From Candidatus Enterococcus moelleringii (GTDB lineage: Bacteria > Bacillota > Bacilli > Lactobacillales > Enterococcaceae), in contig NZ_JAFREM010000016.1 of NCBI RefSeq assembly GCF_017377575.1, forward strand, positions 62,001 to 126,000: DNA of 64,000 bases, given 5' to 3'. The notes beneath the pieces are model-generated. The model saw only the letters and a list, made by a program, of their open reading frames with translations. It did no database searches and was not told where the DNA came from. Both the position numbers and the translations under genes were made by a program. Numbering within the stretch: the stretch's first letter is position 1; each line of letters begins with the position of its first letter. Positions 27,904 through 36,337 of this stretch are shown piece by piece.

Positions 27904-28251
27904 ATGCAATTAACAGAAGAAAGTCAAAAAATTTTACAAAGTAATCCTTATACTGAGGAATTGCAGGAAGTTGTTGACTATACAAACCAACTATTACAAG
28001 ACCGGCAAATTGCACCAACTGATATTCAATGGACGATTTTAATTAACCACTTGAGCGAAATGCTGATGAGAGAACGTGAGGAACGCAGTATTCCTGCGGT
28101 TGATCCGGAAATGTTTGCGGAGATCTCTGAAGAAGCTATTGAGATTGCTCAGCTGGTAGTTGATAAAGTAGGCAAGTTACCGAAGGATGAAACATTTGTA
28201 TTATCGATTCACTTTGAAAGTGCAAAACAAAACGAGGAGGAAACAAAATGA
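27904..28251 (+). CDS. Small stand-alone PRD domain protein (EF_0829-like)
   Basis: 115 residues. It reads as a single PTS-regulation domain: helices with conserved histidines in ILINHLSEML and VLSIHFESA. Stand-alone PRD proteins of this type accompany the SFCGS cluster in E. faecalis (EF_0829, from memory) and resemble YhfY of E. coli in context. It has no DNA-binding part, so it may act as a phospho-switch on the large regulator or on the transporter. GGAGG is 6 bases from the ATG at 27904 and only 3 from that at 27901, so the second is preferred. The stop overlaps the next ATG. Confidence 0.82.
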   Translation: MQLTEESQKILQSNPYTEELQEVVDYTNQLLQDRQIAPTDIQWTILINHLSEMLMREREERSIPAVDPEMFAEISEEAIEIAQLVVDKVGKLPKDETFVLSIHFESAKQNEEETK

Positions 28252-28604
28252 TTACAGTAGTTATTGCAGATCGCTTAGGTAAAGGACAAAACGTAGCAAA
28301 AGGGGTAGAGGCAGCAGGCGGCAGAGCCGTAGTTGTTCCAGGTATGGGTGCAGACATGCGTTTAGGTGATGTCATGCAGCAAGAAAATGCGGATATGGGC
28401 ATTTCATTTTGCGGAAGCGGTGGCGCGGGTGCGTTAACAGCGGCAACGAAATATGGTTATTCTGAACGTCACGGTATGCGCTCTGTAGAAGAAGGCGTAA
28501 CGGCGATTCAAGATGGCAATACCGTTTTAGGATTTGGATTTATGGATCAAGAAGAATTAGGCAAACGATTAACGGAAGCTTATATCAAAAAATACGGGGA
28601 ATAA
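28248..28604 (+). CDS. Glycine-rich SFCGS family protein (EF_0830-like)
   Basis: 118 residues. The name-giving motif is visible in MGISFCGSGGAGALTAATKY, preceded by VVVPGMGADMRLGDVMQ; the start MITVVIADRLGKGQNVAKGV looks like a small alpha/beta Rossmann-like fold. The family is known only from clusters like this one. The single conserved cysteine within a glycine loop resembles the phosphorylated cysteine loop of PTS EIIB proteins in size and setting; that parallel is my inference. It overlaps the PRD gene (ATGA), and three further conserved genes follow closely. Confidence 0.85.
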   Translation: MITVVIADRLGKGQNVAKGVEAAGGRAVVVPGMGADMRLGDVMQQENADMGISFCGSGGAGALTAATKYGYSERHGMRSVEEGVTAIQDGNTVLGFGFMDQEELGKRLTEAYIKKYGE

Positions 28605-28620
28605 AAAAGGAGCAGGTACA

Positions 28621-28974
28621 GTGAACACGACAGAGAAAAAACTACAAAAAATTATCGTTAGCGGAAAAGGTGAAACAAAAGCAGCAGCTTTTTCTGACGG
28701 ATTGAGCCAAGTGCAAAAAAAGGTATTAAAAGAGACCTCTGATGTGATTCTGCGGATTGAGCCAAAGTCGGTCGCTGTACTTGCTGCTGAGGAACAACGC
28801 TATACTGAACGCTTTCTGTTTTTCTTCTTTCCAAGAGAACGAGTGGATTACGAGGTGAAATTGGAGATCGAAGTGGAGCTGCTAATGATTAACATGGGGG
28901 ATATACCATTTGAACAAGTTAATCAGGCGGCGCCAGATGCAGTGAGCGTACCATTTTTATCTAAAAAAATGTAA
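28621..28974 (+). CDS. DUF4312 family protein (EF_0831-like)
   Basis: 117 residues starting with GTG behind AAAAGGAGCAGG. It is soluble, rich in Lys and Glu, with a motif KIIVSGKGETKAAAFSDGL near the N-terminus and FFFFPRERVDYEVKLEIEVE in the second half, suggesting a ferredoxin-like alpha/beta fold. It matches the DUF4312 family, which occurs with SFCGS, DUF4311 and DUF4310 in one conserved cluster. The size and place between a soluble and two membrane proteins fit a transporter accessory subunit. No catalytic residues can be named. Confidence 0.83.
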   Translation: MNTTEKKLQKIIVSGKGETKAAAFSDGLSQVQKKVLKETSDVILRIEPKSVAVLAAEEQRYTERFLFFFFPRERVDYEVKLEIEVELLMINMGDIPFEQVNQAAPDAVSVPFLSKKM

Positions 28975-28988
28975 GAGGGTGAGACGAA

Positions 28989-29768
28989 GTGGAATTTGTT
29001 ATTATTTTATTGAAATCGTTGATTATCGGCGGCTTGCTGGGCTTCGCTGCAGGTGCAGGGGCTGCTCGAATGTTCCATGCGCCAAGTACGCAGGGGCTAG
29101 GAGCGTTCCGGACTTTAGGGGAAATGAATGCTTGTGAAGGGGATCCGGCTTCCCATTTCTCTTTTGGACTAGGCTTCTTCTTTAATGCCTGGGCTTCAGC
29201 AGTAGGTGCGGGTGCGTTTACGCAGGATGTTACCCACCGGGTTATTCCTAACTGGGCAACGGCTGCTTTATTAGTCAAAAATAAAAATGTAGAAGAAACA
29301 ATGCATAACCCTAAAAAAATGGGGATTGCTGGAGCAGTTGTGGGTATGGTTCTAGTGGCGTTCTTAAACACTACCGCCGCAGCGATTCCGGAAGCTTTAC
29401 AAGTTACAGCGGTAGCCGTATTAGTACCAGCTGCTACAACTTTGATCAATATTGTTATGCCAGTGTTGTTCTGGTTAGCAGCAATTGATGCCGGTAAACG
29501 TTCTGGTTTCTGGGGAACTCTATTCGGTGCCTTAGCACAAATGATCATGGGCAATGCCGTACCAGGTGTGGTTCTAGGGATTTTAGTTGGTAAAGGGGTC
29601 GATGAACAAGGCTGGACTAAGATTACTAAAATTATCTTAACTGCAGCGATCTTGTTGTTCGTCTTCAGTGGATTCTTCCGTGGATTCGACTTGCAATTAT
29701 TGGAAAGCTTTAGACTAGATGCACCAAACTGGTTAAATAATTTACACGATGTCTTTACAGTAGAATAG
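28989..29768 (+). CDS. DUF4311 family membrane protein (EF_0832-like)
   Basis: 259 residues starting with GTG after GAGGGTGA. Six or so hydrophobic segments are seen (about 3-25, 65-85, 108-128, 135-165, 175-200, 212-232), rich in Gly and Ala. The conserved N-terminal block GFAAGAGAARMFHAPSTQGL and the loop LGEMNACEGDPASHFSFGLG lie between helices 1 and 2. It is probably one of two channel-forming subunits of a transporter together with the DUF4310 protein. The substrate is unknown; the downstream enzymes point to an amino-sugar acid. Confidence 0.84.
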   Translation: MEFVIILLKSLIIGGLLGFAAGAGAARMFHAPSTQGLGAFRTLGEMNACEGDPASHFSFGLGFFFNAWASAVGAGAFTQDVTHRVIPNWATAALLVKNKNVEETMHNPKKMGIAGAVVGMVLVAFLNTTAAAIPEALQVTAVAVLVPAATTLINIVMPVLFWLAAIDAGKRSGFWGTLFGALAQMIMGNAVPGVVLGILVGKGVDEQGWTKITKIILTAAILLFVFSGFFRGFDLQLLESFRLDAPNWLNNLHDVFTVE

Positions 29769-29782
29769 GGGGCTTTTAAAAA

Positions 29783-30454
29783 ATGGAACTTTCAGGATTA
29801 ACAGAAGAACAAAAAAAGAAAAGCTTTTGGTTTGGTGATTGGGCCTTTCCGATTTTAGTTGGTTTAATGTCTTCGGCTGTTTTTACCGGGACACATATGT
29901 ATATTCAATATGGTGTGGGAGCCTTTAACGAAGTATCAATTGTTGCGATGTTGAAAGCTGGATTAGATGGTGGTTCATACGGAGCGGCGGCAGCATTTGG
30001 TGCCAGCTTCCTATTTGCCCGAATCTTAGAAGGTTCATTAGTTGGGATCTTGGACTTAGGTGGTTCAATTCTAACTGGGCTTGGGATTGGTATTCCGGCG
30101 ATTTTCTTATCAATGGGCATCGACGCGCCTCTTAAGAGCTTCCCGTTAGCCTTACTTACGGGTGCAGTTTTAGGTCTTTTGGTGGGTGGAATCATTATTT
30201 TGATTCGTAAATTCACCATTAATCAGTCTAACTCTACGTTTGGTGCGGACATTATGATGGGGGCTGGGAACCAGTCTGGTCGCTTCTTAGGCCCACTAAT
30301 TATTTTGAGCGCTGCTTCTGCTTCTATTCCAATCGGGATCGGTTCAACGATTGGCGCAATCATTTTCTACAAATGGAAAAAACCAATCGCCGGTGGTGCC
30401 ATCTTAGGTGCGATGATTTTAGGCGCATTGTTCCCTGTAACCTTGGAACAATAA
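29783..30454 (+). CDS. DUF4310 family membrane protein (EF_0833-like)
   Basis: 223 residues with about six glycine-rich hydrophobic segments. Conserved-looking stretches are FWFGDWAFPILVGLMSSAVF near the N-terminus, GGSILTGLGIGIPAIFLSMG in the middle and GADIMMGAGNQSGRFLGPL before the last two helices. It follows DUF4311 by 14 bases behind AGGGGG and is probably its membrane partner. The pair replaces the EIIC/EIID subunits one would expect behind a PRD regulator. This suggests a PTS-linked or PTS-derived uptake system of a type not yet characterised; that is inference. Confidence 0.84.
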   Translation: MELSGLTEEQKKKSFWFGDWAFPILVGLMSSAVFTGTHMYIQYGVGAFNEVSIVAMLKAGLDGGSYGAAAAFGASFLFARILEGSLVGILDLGGSILTGLGIGIPAIFLSMGIDAPLKSFPLALLTGAVLGLLVGGIIILIRKFTINQSNSTFGADIMMGAGNQSGRFLGPLIILSAASASIPIGIGSTIGAIIFYKWKKPIAGGAILGAMILGALFPVTLEQ

Positions 30455-30470
30455 GAAAAGGGGAAAAAGA

Positions 30471-31580
30471 ATGTCTGAAGTAGTATTGAAAAACGGTCGT
30501 TTGATTACAGGTGAAGCTTGTGAAGTCGTTTTTGCGGATGGCAAAATCACAGAAGTTGCTAAGGTAATTGAAGCCGGCGATCGCCAAGTTGTTGATTTGG
30601 CAGGCAATTACTTTTCAGCTGGCTGGATCGACAGCCACGTGCATTGTTACCAAGAAATGAATTTGTACTATGATTATCCAGACCAAATTGGTGTGGATAA
30701 AGGGGTAACTACCGTTATCGATGCCGGCACAACTGGTGCTGAAAATATTGGTCGCTTTTATGAATTAGCTAAAGAAGCCAAAACAAATGTCTACGCCTTG
30801 TTGAACATTTCTAAATTCGGCATCGTTGAGCAAGATGAGTTAGCTGATTTGACGAAGGTGCAGGCGGATTTGGTGAAACAAGCTTTAGCAGAGCTGCCGG
30901 AATTCGTGATTGGGATCAAAGCCCGCATGAGTAAAACGGTGATTGGCAGCAATGGCATTACACCTTTAAATCTGGCAAAAGAGATTCAAGCAGAAAACAA
31001 AAACCTACCTTTGATGGTGCATATTGGTTCTGCGCCGCCTGAATTGGAAGAAATCTTAACTGTGATGGGGCCTGGAGATATCTTAACACATTGTTTTAAT
31101 GGCAAGCCTAACGGTATAATAGACCAATCAACTGGAAAAATTAAAGAATTCGTTTGGCAGGCGTATCGTGATGGAATTTTATTCGATATTGGTCATGGAA
31201 CTGACAGCTTCAACTTTGATGTTGCGGAGACGGCATTTAAGGCGAACATGTTAGCAAATACCATCAGTACCGATATTTATATTCGCAATCGCACAAATGG
31301 TCCGGTTTATGACTTAGCCACTACTTTGGAAAAATTGCACACAGTCGGCTATGAATGGCCTGCGATCGTAGAAAAGATCACGAAAGCGGCAGCTGATCAA
31401 TATCATTTGTCCCAAAAAGGACAGATCGAAGTCGGCAAAGATGCAGACTTTACGATTTTCAAGATTACTGATGAAGAAAAAGAATTGGTGGATTCAAATG
31501 GCAATACCCGTCAAGCGAAGCAGCAAATTATTCCAGTCCAGACAATTATTGGAGGCGTAATGTATGACAATCAGCTATGA
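30471..31580 (+). CDS. Amidohydrolase/deacetylase family metalloenzyme (EF_0837-like)
   Basis: 369 residues. The metal-binding HxH is in SAGWIDSHVHCYQEM, a probable carboxylated lysine in VIGIKARMSKTVIG, further histidines in MVHIGSAPPE and ILTHCFNG, and the catalytic aspartate region in FDIGHGTDSFNF, a complete amidohydrolase set. The family sits with dihydroorotase/adenine-deaminase-like and N-acyl amino acid deacetylase enzymes. In this operon it could remove an acyl or formyl group from an imported amino-sugar acid before ammonia elimination. It overlaps the next gene by 17 bases. Confidence 0.88.
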   Translation: MSEVVLKNGRLITGEACEVVFADGKITEVAKVIEAGDRQVVDLAGNYFSAGWIDSHVHCYQEMNLYYDYPDQIGVDKGVTTVIDAGTTGAENIGRFYELAKEAKTNVYALLNISKFGIVEQDELADLTKVQADLVKQALAELPEFVIGIKARMSKTVIGSNGITPLNLAKEIQAENKNLPLMVHIGSAPPELEEILTVMGPGDILTHCFNGKPNGIIDQSTGKIKEFVWQAYRDGILFDIGHGTDSFNFDVAETAFKANMLANTISTDIYIRNRTNGPVYDLATTLEKLHTVGYEWPAIVEKITKAAADQYHLSQKGQIEVGKDADFTIFKITDEEKELVDSNGNTRQAKQQIIPVQTIIGGVMYDNQL

Positions 31581-32664
31581 GAAGTTTGATCTGAAGAAAG
31601 TGATCAATGCTTCTGGGCGCATGACCATTTTAGGTGTTTCAAAGGTTTCAGAATCAGTGATGGCAGCACAGCGCTTCGGCGGCGAACATTTTTTTGAAAT
31701 GAGTGAGCTGGCGGTTCAAACTGGCAAATATTTGGCGGACTTGTTGAAGGTGGAGGATGCGCAAGTCGTATCTTCTGCTTCGGCTGGGATTGCTCAATCC
31801 GTAGCAGGTATGATCGGTCGCGGAGATATGTATCATGTGTATCATCCGTATACTGATCGTGGGGAAAAAAGAGAGATTGTTTTGCCTAAGGGACACAATG
31901 TTGACTATGGTACGCCAGTGGAAACTATGATCGCTTTAGGTGGCGGTCAATTAGTAGAAGCAGGGTATGCCAACATGTGCTCGCCGGAACATCTGGAAAT
32001 GACGATCACGGAAAACACTGCGGCAATTCTTTACATTAAGAGTCACCATACCGTTCAAAAAAGTATGCTGACAGTGGAAGAGGCTGCGGAGGTTGCTGGA
32101 CGTCATCAATTACCTTTGATCGTTGATGCTGCAGCGGAAGAAGATTTGTTCCGTTACACCGAAGCGGGAGCTGATTTAGTCATTTATTCTGGTGCCAAGG
32201 CGATTGAAGGCCCAAGTGCTGGTTTAGTGATTGGCAAAAAGGAATATGTCGAGTGGGTTAGACTGCAAAGCAAAGGAATTGGCCGGGCCATGAAAATCGG
32301 CAAAGACAACATCTTGGGCTTTACACAAGCGGTGGAAGACTATTTGACCAATGGTAGTGAATCGGGCGAATCGATGCAAAAACGGATGGTTCCGTTTATT
32401 GAAGCAGTCAACCAGATTTCTGACTTGAAAGCGACCGTTGTTCAAGACGGAGCCGGCCGCGATATCTACCGTGCCAGCATCAAAGTCTCAGGAGACAAAA
32501 CTGCCAAACAAGTAATCGAAGCCTTAAAATCCGCTGATCCAGCGGTTTATACTCGCGAGTATCAGGCGAATAACGGGATTATCGAATTTGATGTACGGTC
32601 TGTTAATCAAGAAGAGATGGAAATCATCGCAGACCGACTAAAACAAATTATGGAAGAGGAATAA
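31564..32664 (+). CDS. DgaE-like PLP-dependent ammonia-lyase (SelA-related)
   Basis: 366 residues. The fold is the SelA-related branch of aminotransferase class V-like PLP enzymes: INASGRMTILGVSKVS at the start, SASAGIAQSVAGMIGRG for cofactor phosphate, LIVDAAAEEDL for the pyridine-ring aspartate, and the Schiff-base lysine in IYSGAKAIEGPSAGLVIG. Close relatives include E. faecalis EF_0838 and Salmonella DgaE, which eliminates ammonia from D-glucosaminate-6-phosphate to give 2-keto-3-deoxygluconate-6-phosphate. The same reaction type is likely here. It is followed by a matching aldolase 4 bases later. Confidence 0.88.
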   Translation: MTISYEKFDLKKVINASGRMTILGVSKVSESVMAAQRFGGEHFFEMSELAVQTGKYLADLLKVEDAQVVSSASAGIAQSVAGMIGRGDMYHVYHPYTDRGEKREIVLPKGHNVDYGTPVETMIALGGGQLVEAGYANMCSPEHLEMTITENTAAILYIKSHHTVQKSMLTVEEAAEVAGRHQLPLIVDAAAEEDLFRYTEAGADLVIYSGAKAIEGPSAGLVIGKKEYVEWVRLQSKGIGRAMKIGKDNILGFTQAVEDYLTNGSESGESMQKRMVPFIEAVNQISDLKATVVQDGAGRDIYRASIKVSGDKTAKQVIEALKSADPAVYTREYQANNGIIEFDVRSVNQEEMEIIADRLKQIMEEE

Positions 32665-32667
32665 AAA

Positions 32668-33408
32668 ATGTCATTAACTCCAAATTATTTAGAAGATCGT
32701 ATTTGCTTAAATGTATTGGCAAATTCTGTTGAAAATGCTGAAGCTTGTTATGAAGCTGCCGAAGGACACGTGGTACTAGGTGTGCTGTCTAAGAATTACG
32801 ATAGCGATGAAGCAGCAATTGAAGATATGAAAAAATATCAAGCAGCAACTAACAATGCTTTATCTGTCGGTTTAGGTGCTGGTGATCCAAACCAGAGTCA
32901 AATGGTTTCCCGGATTTCGGCAAAATTGCAGCCGCAGCACGTGAACCAAGTATTCACTGGCGTAGGAACTTCTCGGGCGCTTCTAGGTCAAAGTGATACC
33001 GTCATTAACGGTTTAGTTTCACCGACTGGCAAGGTGGGCTACGTGAATGTTGCTACCGGTCCTTTAAGTTCGCAAGCACCAAGCGGTGAAGTACCGATCG
33101 AAACAGCGATTCAATTGTTAAAGGATATGGGAGGCAGCTCAATTAAATACTTCCCAATGAAAGGCTTGGCTCATAAAGAAGAATATCAAGCGGTTGCGAA
33201 AGCTTGCGCCGAAAATGACTTCTACTTGGAACCAACTGGCGGTATTGATTTAAGCAACTTTGAAGAAATTGTTCAAATTGCGGTGGATGCCGGCGTGAAA
33301 AAAATCATTCCTCATGTCTACAGCTCAATTATCGACAAAGAAACTGGCGATACGAAACCAGAAGACGTGAAGACGTTGCTGGACATGATGAAAAAGACCT
33401 TGAAATAA
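32668..33408 (+). CDS. DgaF-like KDPG aldolase-family protein (EF_0839-like)
   Basis: 246 residues. A (beta/alpha)8 aldolase of the KDPG type, with the Schiff-base lysine probably in SIKYFPMKGLAHKEEY and the glycine-rich phosphate region YLEPTGGIDLSNFEEIV. It matches the DgaF/EF_0839 family, which splits 2-keto-3-deoxy-6-phosphogluconate into pyruvate and glyceraldehyde-3-phosphate. It is the last gene of the operon and gives the clearest clue to its output: three-carbon glycolytic intermediates. A terminator shared with the converging phosphonate operon follows. Confidence 0.88.
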   Translation: MSLTPNYLEDRICLNVLANSVENAEACYEAAEGHVVLGVLSKNYDSDEAAIEDMKKYQAATNNALSVGLGAGDPNQSQMVSRISAKLQPQHVNQVFTGVGTSRALLGQSDTVINGLVSPTGKVGYVNVATGPLSSQAPSGEVPIETAIQLLKDMGGSSIKYFPMKGLAHKEEYQAVAKACAENDFYLEPTGGIDLSNFEEIVQIAVDAGVKKIIPHVYSSIIDKETGDTKPEDVKTLLDMMKKTLK

Positions 33409-33412
33409 AACT

Positions 33413-33454
33413 AAGACCCGCGCTTCTTTTAAAGAGAAGTGCGGGTCTTTTCTT
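33413..33454. terminator. Bidirectional terminator between converging operons
   Basis: AAGACCCGC plus GCTTCT pair with AGAAGT plus GCGGGTCTT; T-runs lie on both strands. It ends the SFCGS operon rightward and phnX leftward. Confidence 0.9.
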
Positions 33455-34271
33455 ATGCGTTGATTTGTGGAAAATTACTGGTATGTTTGGTTAACTCTTT
33501 GCCGTGAATAAAGTAATCCAGCAGCTCTGTTAAGTTTAAAATGCATAAGTCTGCTCCGGCTTCGTAAAAGCGGCGGGTCACTTTTTCGATCAGCTGCTCT
33601 TTGTTGATTGTGGACAAAGCGTTGTATTCTGCTAAAGACAAGCCTACTTCTGAACTTCCTTCTACTACGCCGATCGTGAAGACTCCGGCGTTCTTTCCCT
33701 CTAAAATATCTGATACCGTGTCACCTACCTTAACAACCTCGGAAACAGACGTGTTTTTGAAGTGTTTCATGTTTTGATAAATCATGTAAGGGTAAGGTCG
33801 TCCTAAGTTACCAACAGTATCTGGTGTAACAAAATAATCTGGTACATAGCCGGCTTCTTTAGCCACACTGGTAACGACTTCCATCATTTCACTAGTATAG
33901 CCAGTTGTTGAGCCGATTTTGAATCCTTTTGCTTGAAGCTGACTAACTACCTCGGCAGTATCAGGTTTCAGTGTTGAATTTTCCGCCAGTTTTTCGAATA
34001 ATAAAGCTTCGAAGCGTTCATAAAGTGCATCGATGTCGCTTGCTTGTGAGGGTTGGCCAAATGCTGCCAACCATTGTTCTTGAACAGAAGGAAGTTCTAA
34101 TAAAATCGCGATGTGGTCGCGTTTTAGTCGGCCCATTGGTTCACGAATTTCATCAAAGGTTAGCTCGATGCCTTTCTCTGCAAAAGCATTTTTAAAAGCC
34201 ATCACTGGTGCCATACAACCGTAATCAACGGTTGTTCCGGCCCAGTCAAAAATAATTGTTTTAATTGACAT
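33453..34271 (-). CDS. phnX: Phosphonoacetaldehyde hydrolase
   Basis: 272 residues, a HAD-superfamily enzyme. The nucleophile motif is IIFDWAGTTVDYGC, the Schiff-base lysine of the cap domain is in MGRLKRDHI, and the acidic metal motif is VVKVGDTVSDILEGKNAG. It cleaves phosphonoacetaldehyde to acetaldehyde and phosphate, the second step of 2-aminoethylphosphonate degradation. It is the last gene of the leftward phosphonate operon and overlaps phnW by 11 bases. Phosphate release makes the operon a source of phosphorus, and the transaminase a source of nitrogen. Confidence 0.95.
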   Translation of the reverse strand: MSIKTIIFDWAGTTVDYGCMAPVMAFKNAFAEKGIELTFDEIREPMGRLKRDHIAILLELPSVQEQWLAAFGQPSQASDIDALYERFEALLFEKLAENSTLKPDTAEVVSQLQAKGFKIGSTTGYTSEMMEVVTSVAKEAGYVPDYFVTPDTVGNLGRPYPYMIYQNMKHFKNTSVSEVVKVGDTVSDILEGKNAGVFTIGVVEGSSEVGLSLAEYNALSTINKEQLIEKVTRRFYEAGADLCILNLTELLDYFIHGKELTKHTSNFPQINA

Positions 34272-35355
34272 ATGCTACCTCCGAATATTTTTCAATGATT
34301 TCTGCTAAGCGGTGAATATCTTCTGGATAGATTTCACCAATGTTGCCGATCCGGAAGCAATCGCGGGCGCTGATTTTTCCGGGATAAATGACAAACCCAT
34401 TGTGTTTTAAATGATAATAAAAATTGTTGAAGCTGAAGGGCCGATCCTTCAGGTACAAGAAAGAAGTAATGAATGGGCCCTGATTTTTTTCGATGAAAGT
34501 TTCGTAGCCTAATTCCTCCATTTTTTGCCGTAAAAGATGGTTATTAGTTAAGTAGCGCAAATAGCGCTGCTCGATCCCGCCTTCTAATTCCAATTCCTTC
34601 AAGGCCTGCAAGAAGGCTAAAACAGTATGAGTCGGCGAGGTGAAGCGCCATTTGCCGTCTTTTTCCATCACTTGGTATTGATCATACAAATCTAATGACA
34701 AAGTTCGGGCATGGCCTTTACGCTTCTCCAGCTCATCTCGTTTAGCAATGATAAAGGAAAAGCCGGGAACCCCTTGGATACATTTGTTGGAGCTGGATAC
34801 TAAGAAGTCGATATTCAACTCTGCTACATTCATGGGAATGCCGCCAAAGCTGGACATGGCATCAACGATAAAGAGCAGTTCATTGGCTTTCGCCAGAGCT
34901 GAGATTTCAGTCAGATCATTCAGAATGCCGGAGGTTGTTTCGCTGTGAACCATGGCAATGGCCGAAATTGTTGGCTGATCATTTAGCAGCTGCTGAACCT
35001 TGGCTGCTTTAGGAATTTCATTTTCCGGCACTTCATAAACAGTATGGGTCAGGCCATGACGTTGGCACATCTCCACCATTCGCTTGCCGTAAGCGCCGTT
35101 TGCACAGACTAGTAAGTGATCCTCTGGTGTAATCATGGAGCTTAAGACAGATTCCACCCCGAAAGAGCCGCTTCCTTGCATGAGTACGGTTGTATAGTCT
35201 TCTTCTGATACCTCCGCCAAGGAAAGCAAGCGTTGGCGGATTTCTTGCGTGATTTCTTTATAATCTTGATCCCAGGTACATTGATCGGTCATCATCGCTT
35301 TTTTTACCGTTGTCGTAGTGGTCAAGGGACCTGGGGTTAATAGTTTGTATCTCAT
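34261..35355 (-). CDS. phnW: 2-aminoethylphosphonate-pyruvate transaminase
   Basis: 364 residues, a class V PLP aminotransferase. The start YKLLTPGPLTTTTTVKKAMM is characteristic of PhnW, the ring aspartate is in FIVDAMSSFGGIPM, and the Schiff-base lysine is in SSSNKCIQGVPGFSFI. It transfers the amino group of 2-aminoethylphosphonate to pyruvate, giving phosphonoacetaldehyde and alanine. It sits 10 bases after the binding-protein gene and overlaps phnX. Together with the transporter it forms a complete uptake-and-breakdown pathway for natural phosphonates from membranes or polysaccharides. Confidence 0.95.
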   Translation of the reverse strand: MRYKLLTPGPLTTTTTVKKAMMTDQCTWDQDYKEITQEIRQRLLSLAEVSEEDYTTVLMQGSGSFGVESVLSSMITPEDHLLVCANGAYGKRMVEMCQRHGLTHTVYEVPENEIPKAAKVQQLLNDQPTISAIAMVHSETTSGILNDLTEISALAKANELLFIVDAMSSFGGIPMNVAELNIDFLVSSSNKCIQGVPGFSFIIAKRDELEKRKGHARTLSLDLYDQYQVMEKDGKWRFTSPTHTVLAFLQALKELELEGGIEQRYLRYLTNNHLLRQKMEELGYETFIEKNQGPFITSFLYLKDRPFSFNNFYYHLKHNGFVIYPGKISARDCFRIGNIGEIYPEDIHRLAEIIEKYSEVAYVN

Positions 35356-35365
35356 GTTACGCCTC

Positions 35366-36337
35366 TCAGTCTACCAATTTTTGGTGTTGTTCTAATAATT
35401 CTGCGGTTAATTCTTCTGGGAAGATCTTTTGATTTTGGGCTACTTGCACACTGTCCGCTTCTTCGCCGTCGTAAATAGGGCTAGGGTAGATGGCTAAAAG
35501 ATCTTTCCGGCCATTTTCCATGATCGTGTTCAGCATTTTTTCTGCTTCAGGATTGGTATCTTCGCCTTTATCAATGACTGCCAATGATTCAGTTAAGGTA
35601 TAAGTACCTTCCGCTGGTTCGATGAACTCAATTGGCAGGTCTTCGTTTTTGTCTTTGACTGCCTGATGCCGTAAACCAAAGCCAAGAGCTACTTCGCCTA
35701 AACGGACTTTTTTAATTGGACCTGATCCTGAGCTTTCCAGGTGGTCACCGGTATTTTTGTAAATATCGGCCAAAATTGTTTTAGCTTTATCCTCACCGTA
35801 GTTGTCGATTAAGGCTTGGAACAGTAACCAGGCAGTCGAGGACTGCTTAATATCAGAAATGGACAAGACACCTTCATATTGGGGATCAGCTAAATCCTTC
35901 AAGCTTTCAGGAACCGGTAAATCTAGTTCTTTCATCATGTCAGTATTGTAGAAAATCGTTCCCTCTTGGACTGTAAATGGCGCAGCATAAGCCGGGATTT
36001 TGGATAATGGGTCAACTGTCAATTCCAAGTCTTTAAACATCGGCTCTTTTTGTTGGGCGCTAGATAGGTAGAAGGTACTCATGGTCACCAAATCGGCTTC
36101 GATGTTTGTGCCTTCAGCTAGTAATTTCCCACCCAGCTCGGAGGTTCCAAAAGATTGCAGGGTATATTTGCCTTCATAGCCGTTTTCATCTAAAACATTT
36201 TGGATAACTTCCATCGGCTCCTCGTCAGCATTGGTGTAGATGATGACTTTTTCGTCCGCGGCACTACCGCTGCTGCAGGCGCCGAATAATAGGGTTAAGG
36301 CTGTGCATCCCAGTAAAGCGAGTATTTTCTTTTTCAT
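35366..36337 (-). CDS. phnS: 2-aminoethylphosphonate ABC transporter substrate-binding lipoprotein
   Basis: 323 residues. A signal peptide with lipobox FGAC (about residues 18-21) is followed by a type-2 periplasmic-binding fold beginning KVIIYTNADEEPMEV and including GFGLRHQAVKDKNEDLP. It is of the iron/thiamine/2-AEP group (family 1). Its place between the permease and phnW identifies 2-aminoethylphosphonate as the likely ligand. GGAG lies 8 bases before the ATG. The gene start lies 73 bases inside the 3' end of the permease gene in another frame, an unusually long overlap. Confidence 0.9.
   Translation of the reverse strand: MKKKILALLGCTALTLLFGACSSGSAADEKVIIYTNADEEPMEVIQNVLDENGYEGKYTLQSFGTSELGGKLLAEGTNIEADLVTMSTFYLSSAQQKEPMFKDLELTVDPLSKIPAYAAPFTVQEGTIFYNTDMMKELDLPVPESLKDLADPQYEGVLSISDIKQSSTAWLLFQALIDNYGEDKAKTILADIYKNTGDHLESSGSGPIKKVRLGEVALGFGLRHQAVKDKNEDLPIEFIEPAEGTYTLTESLAVIDKGEDTNPEAEKMLNTIMENGRKDLLAIYPSPIYDGEEADSVQVAQNQKIFPEELTAELLEQHQKLVD

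Noticed and set aside
28961-29554. 197-codon minus-strand frame opposite DUF4311
   Set aside because: Antisense shadow of an Ala/Gly-rich membrane protein; no ribosome site and no independent context.
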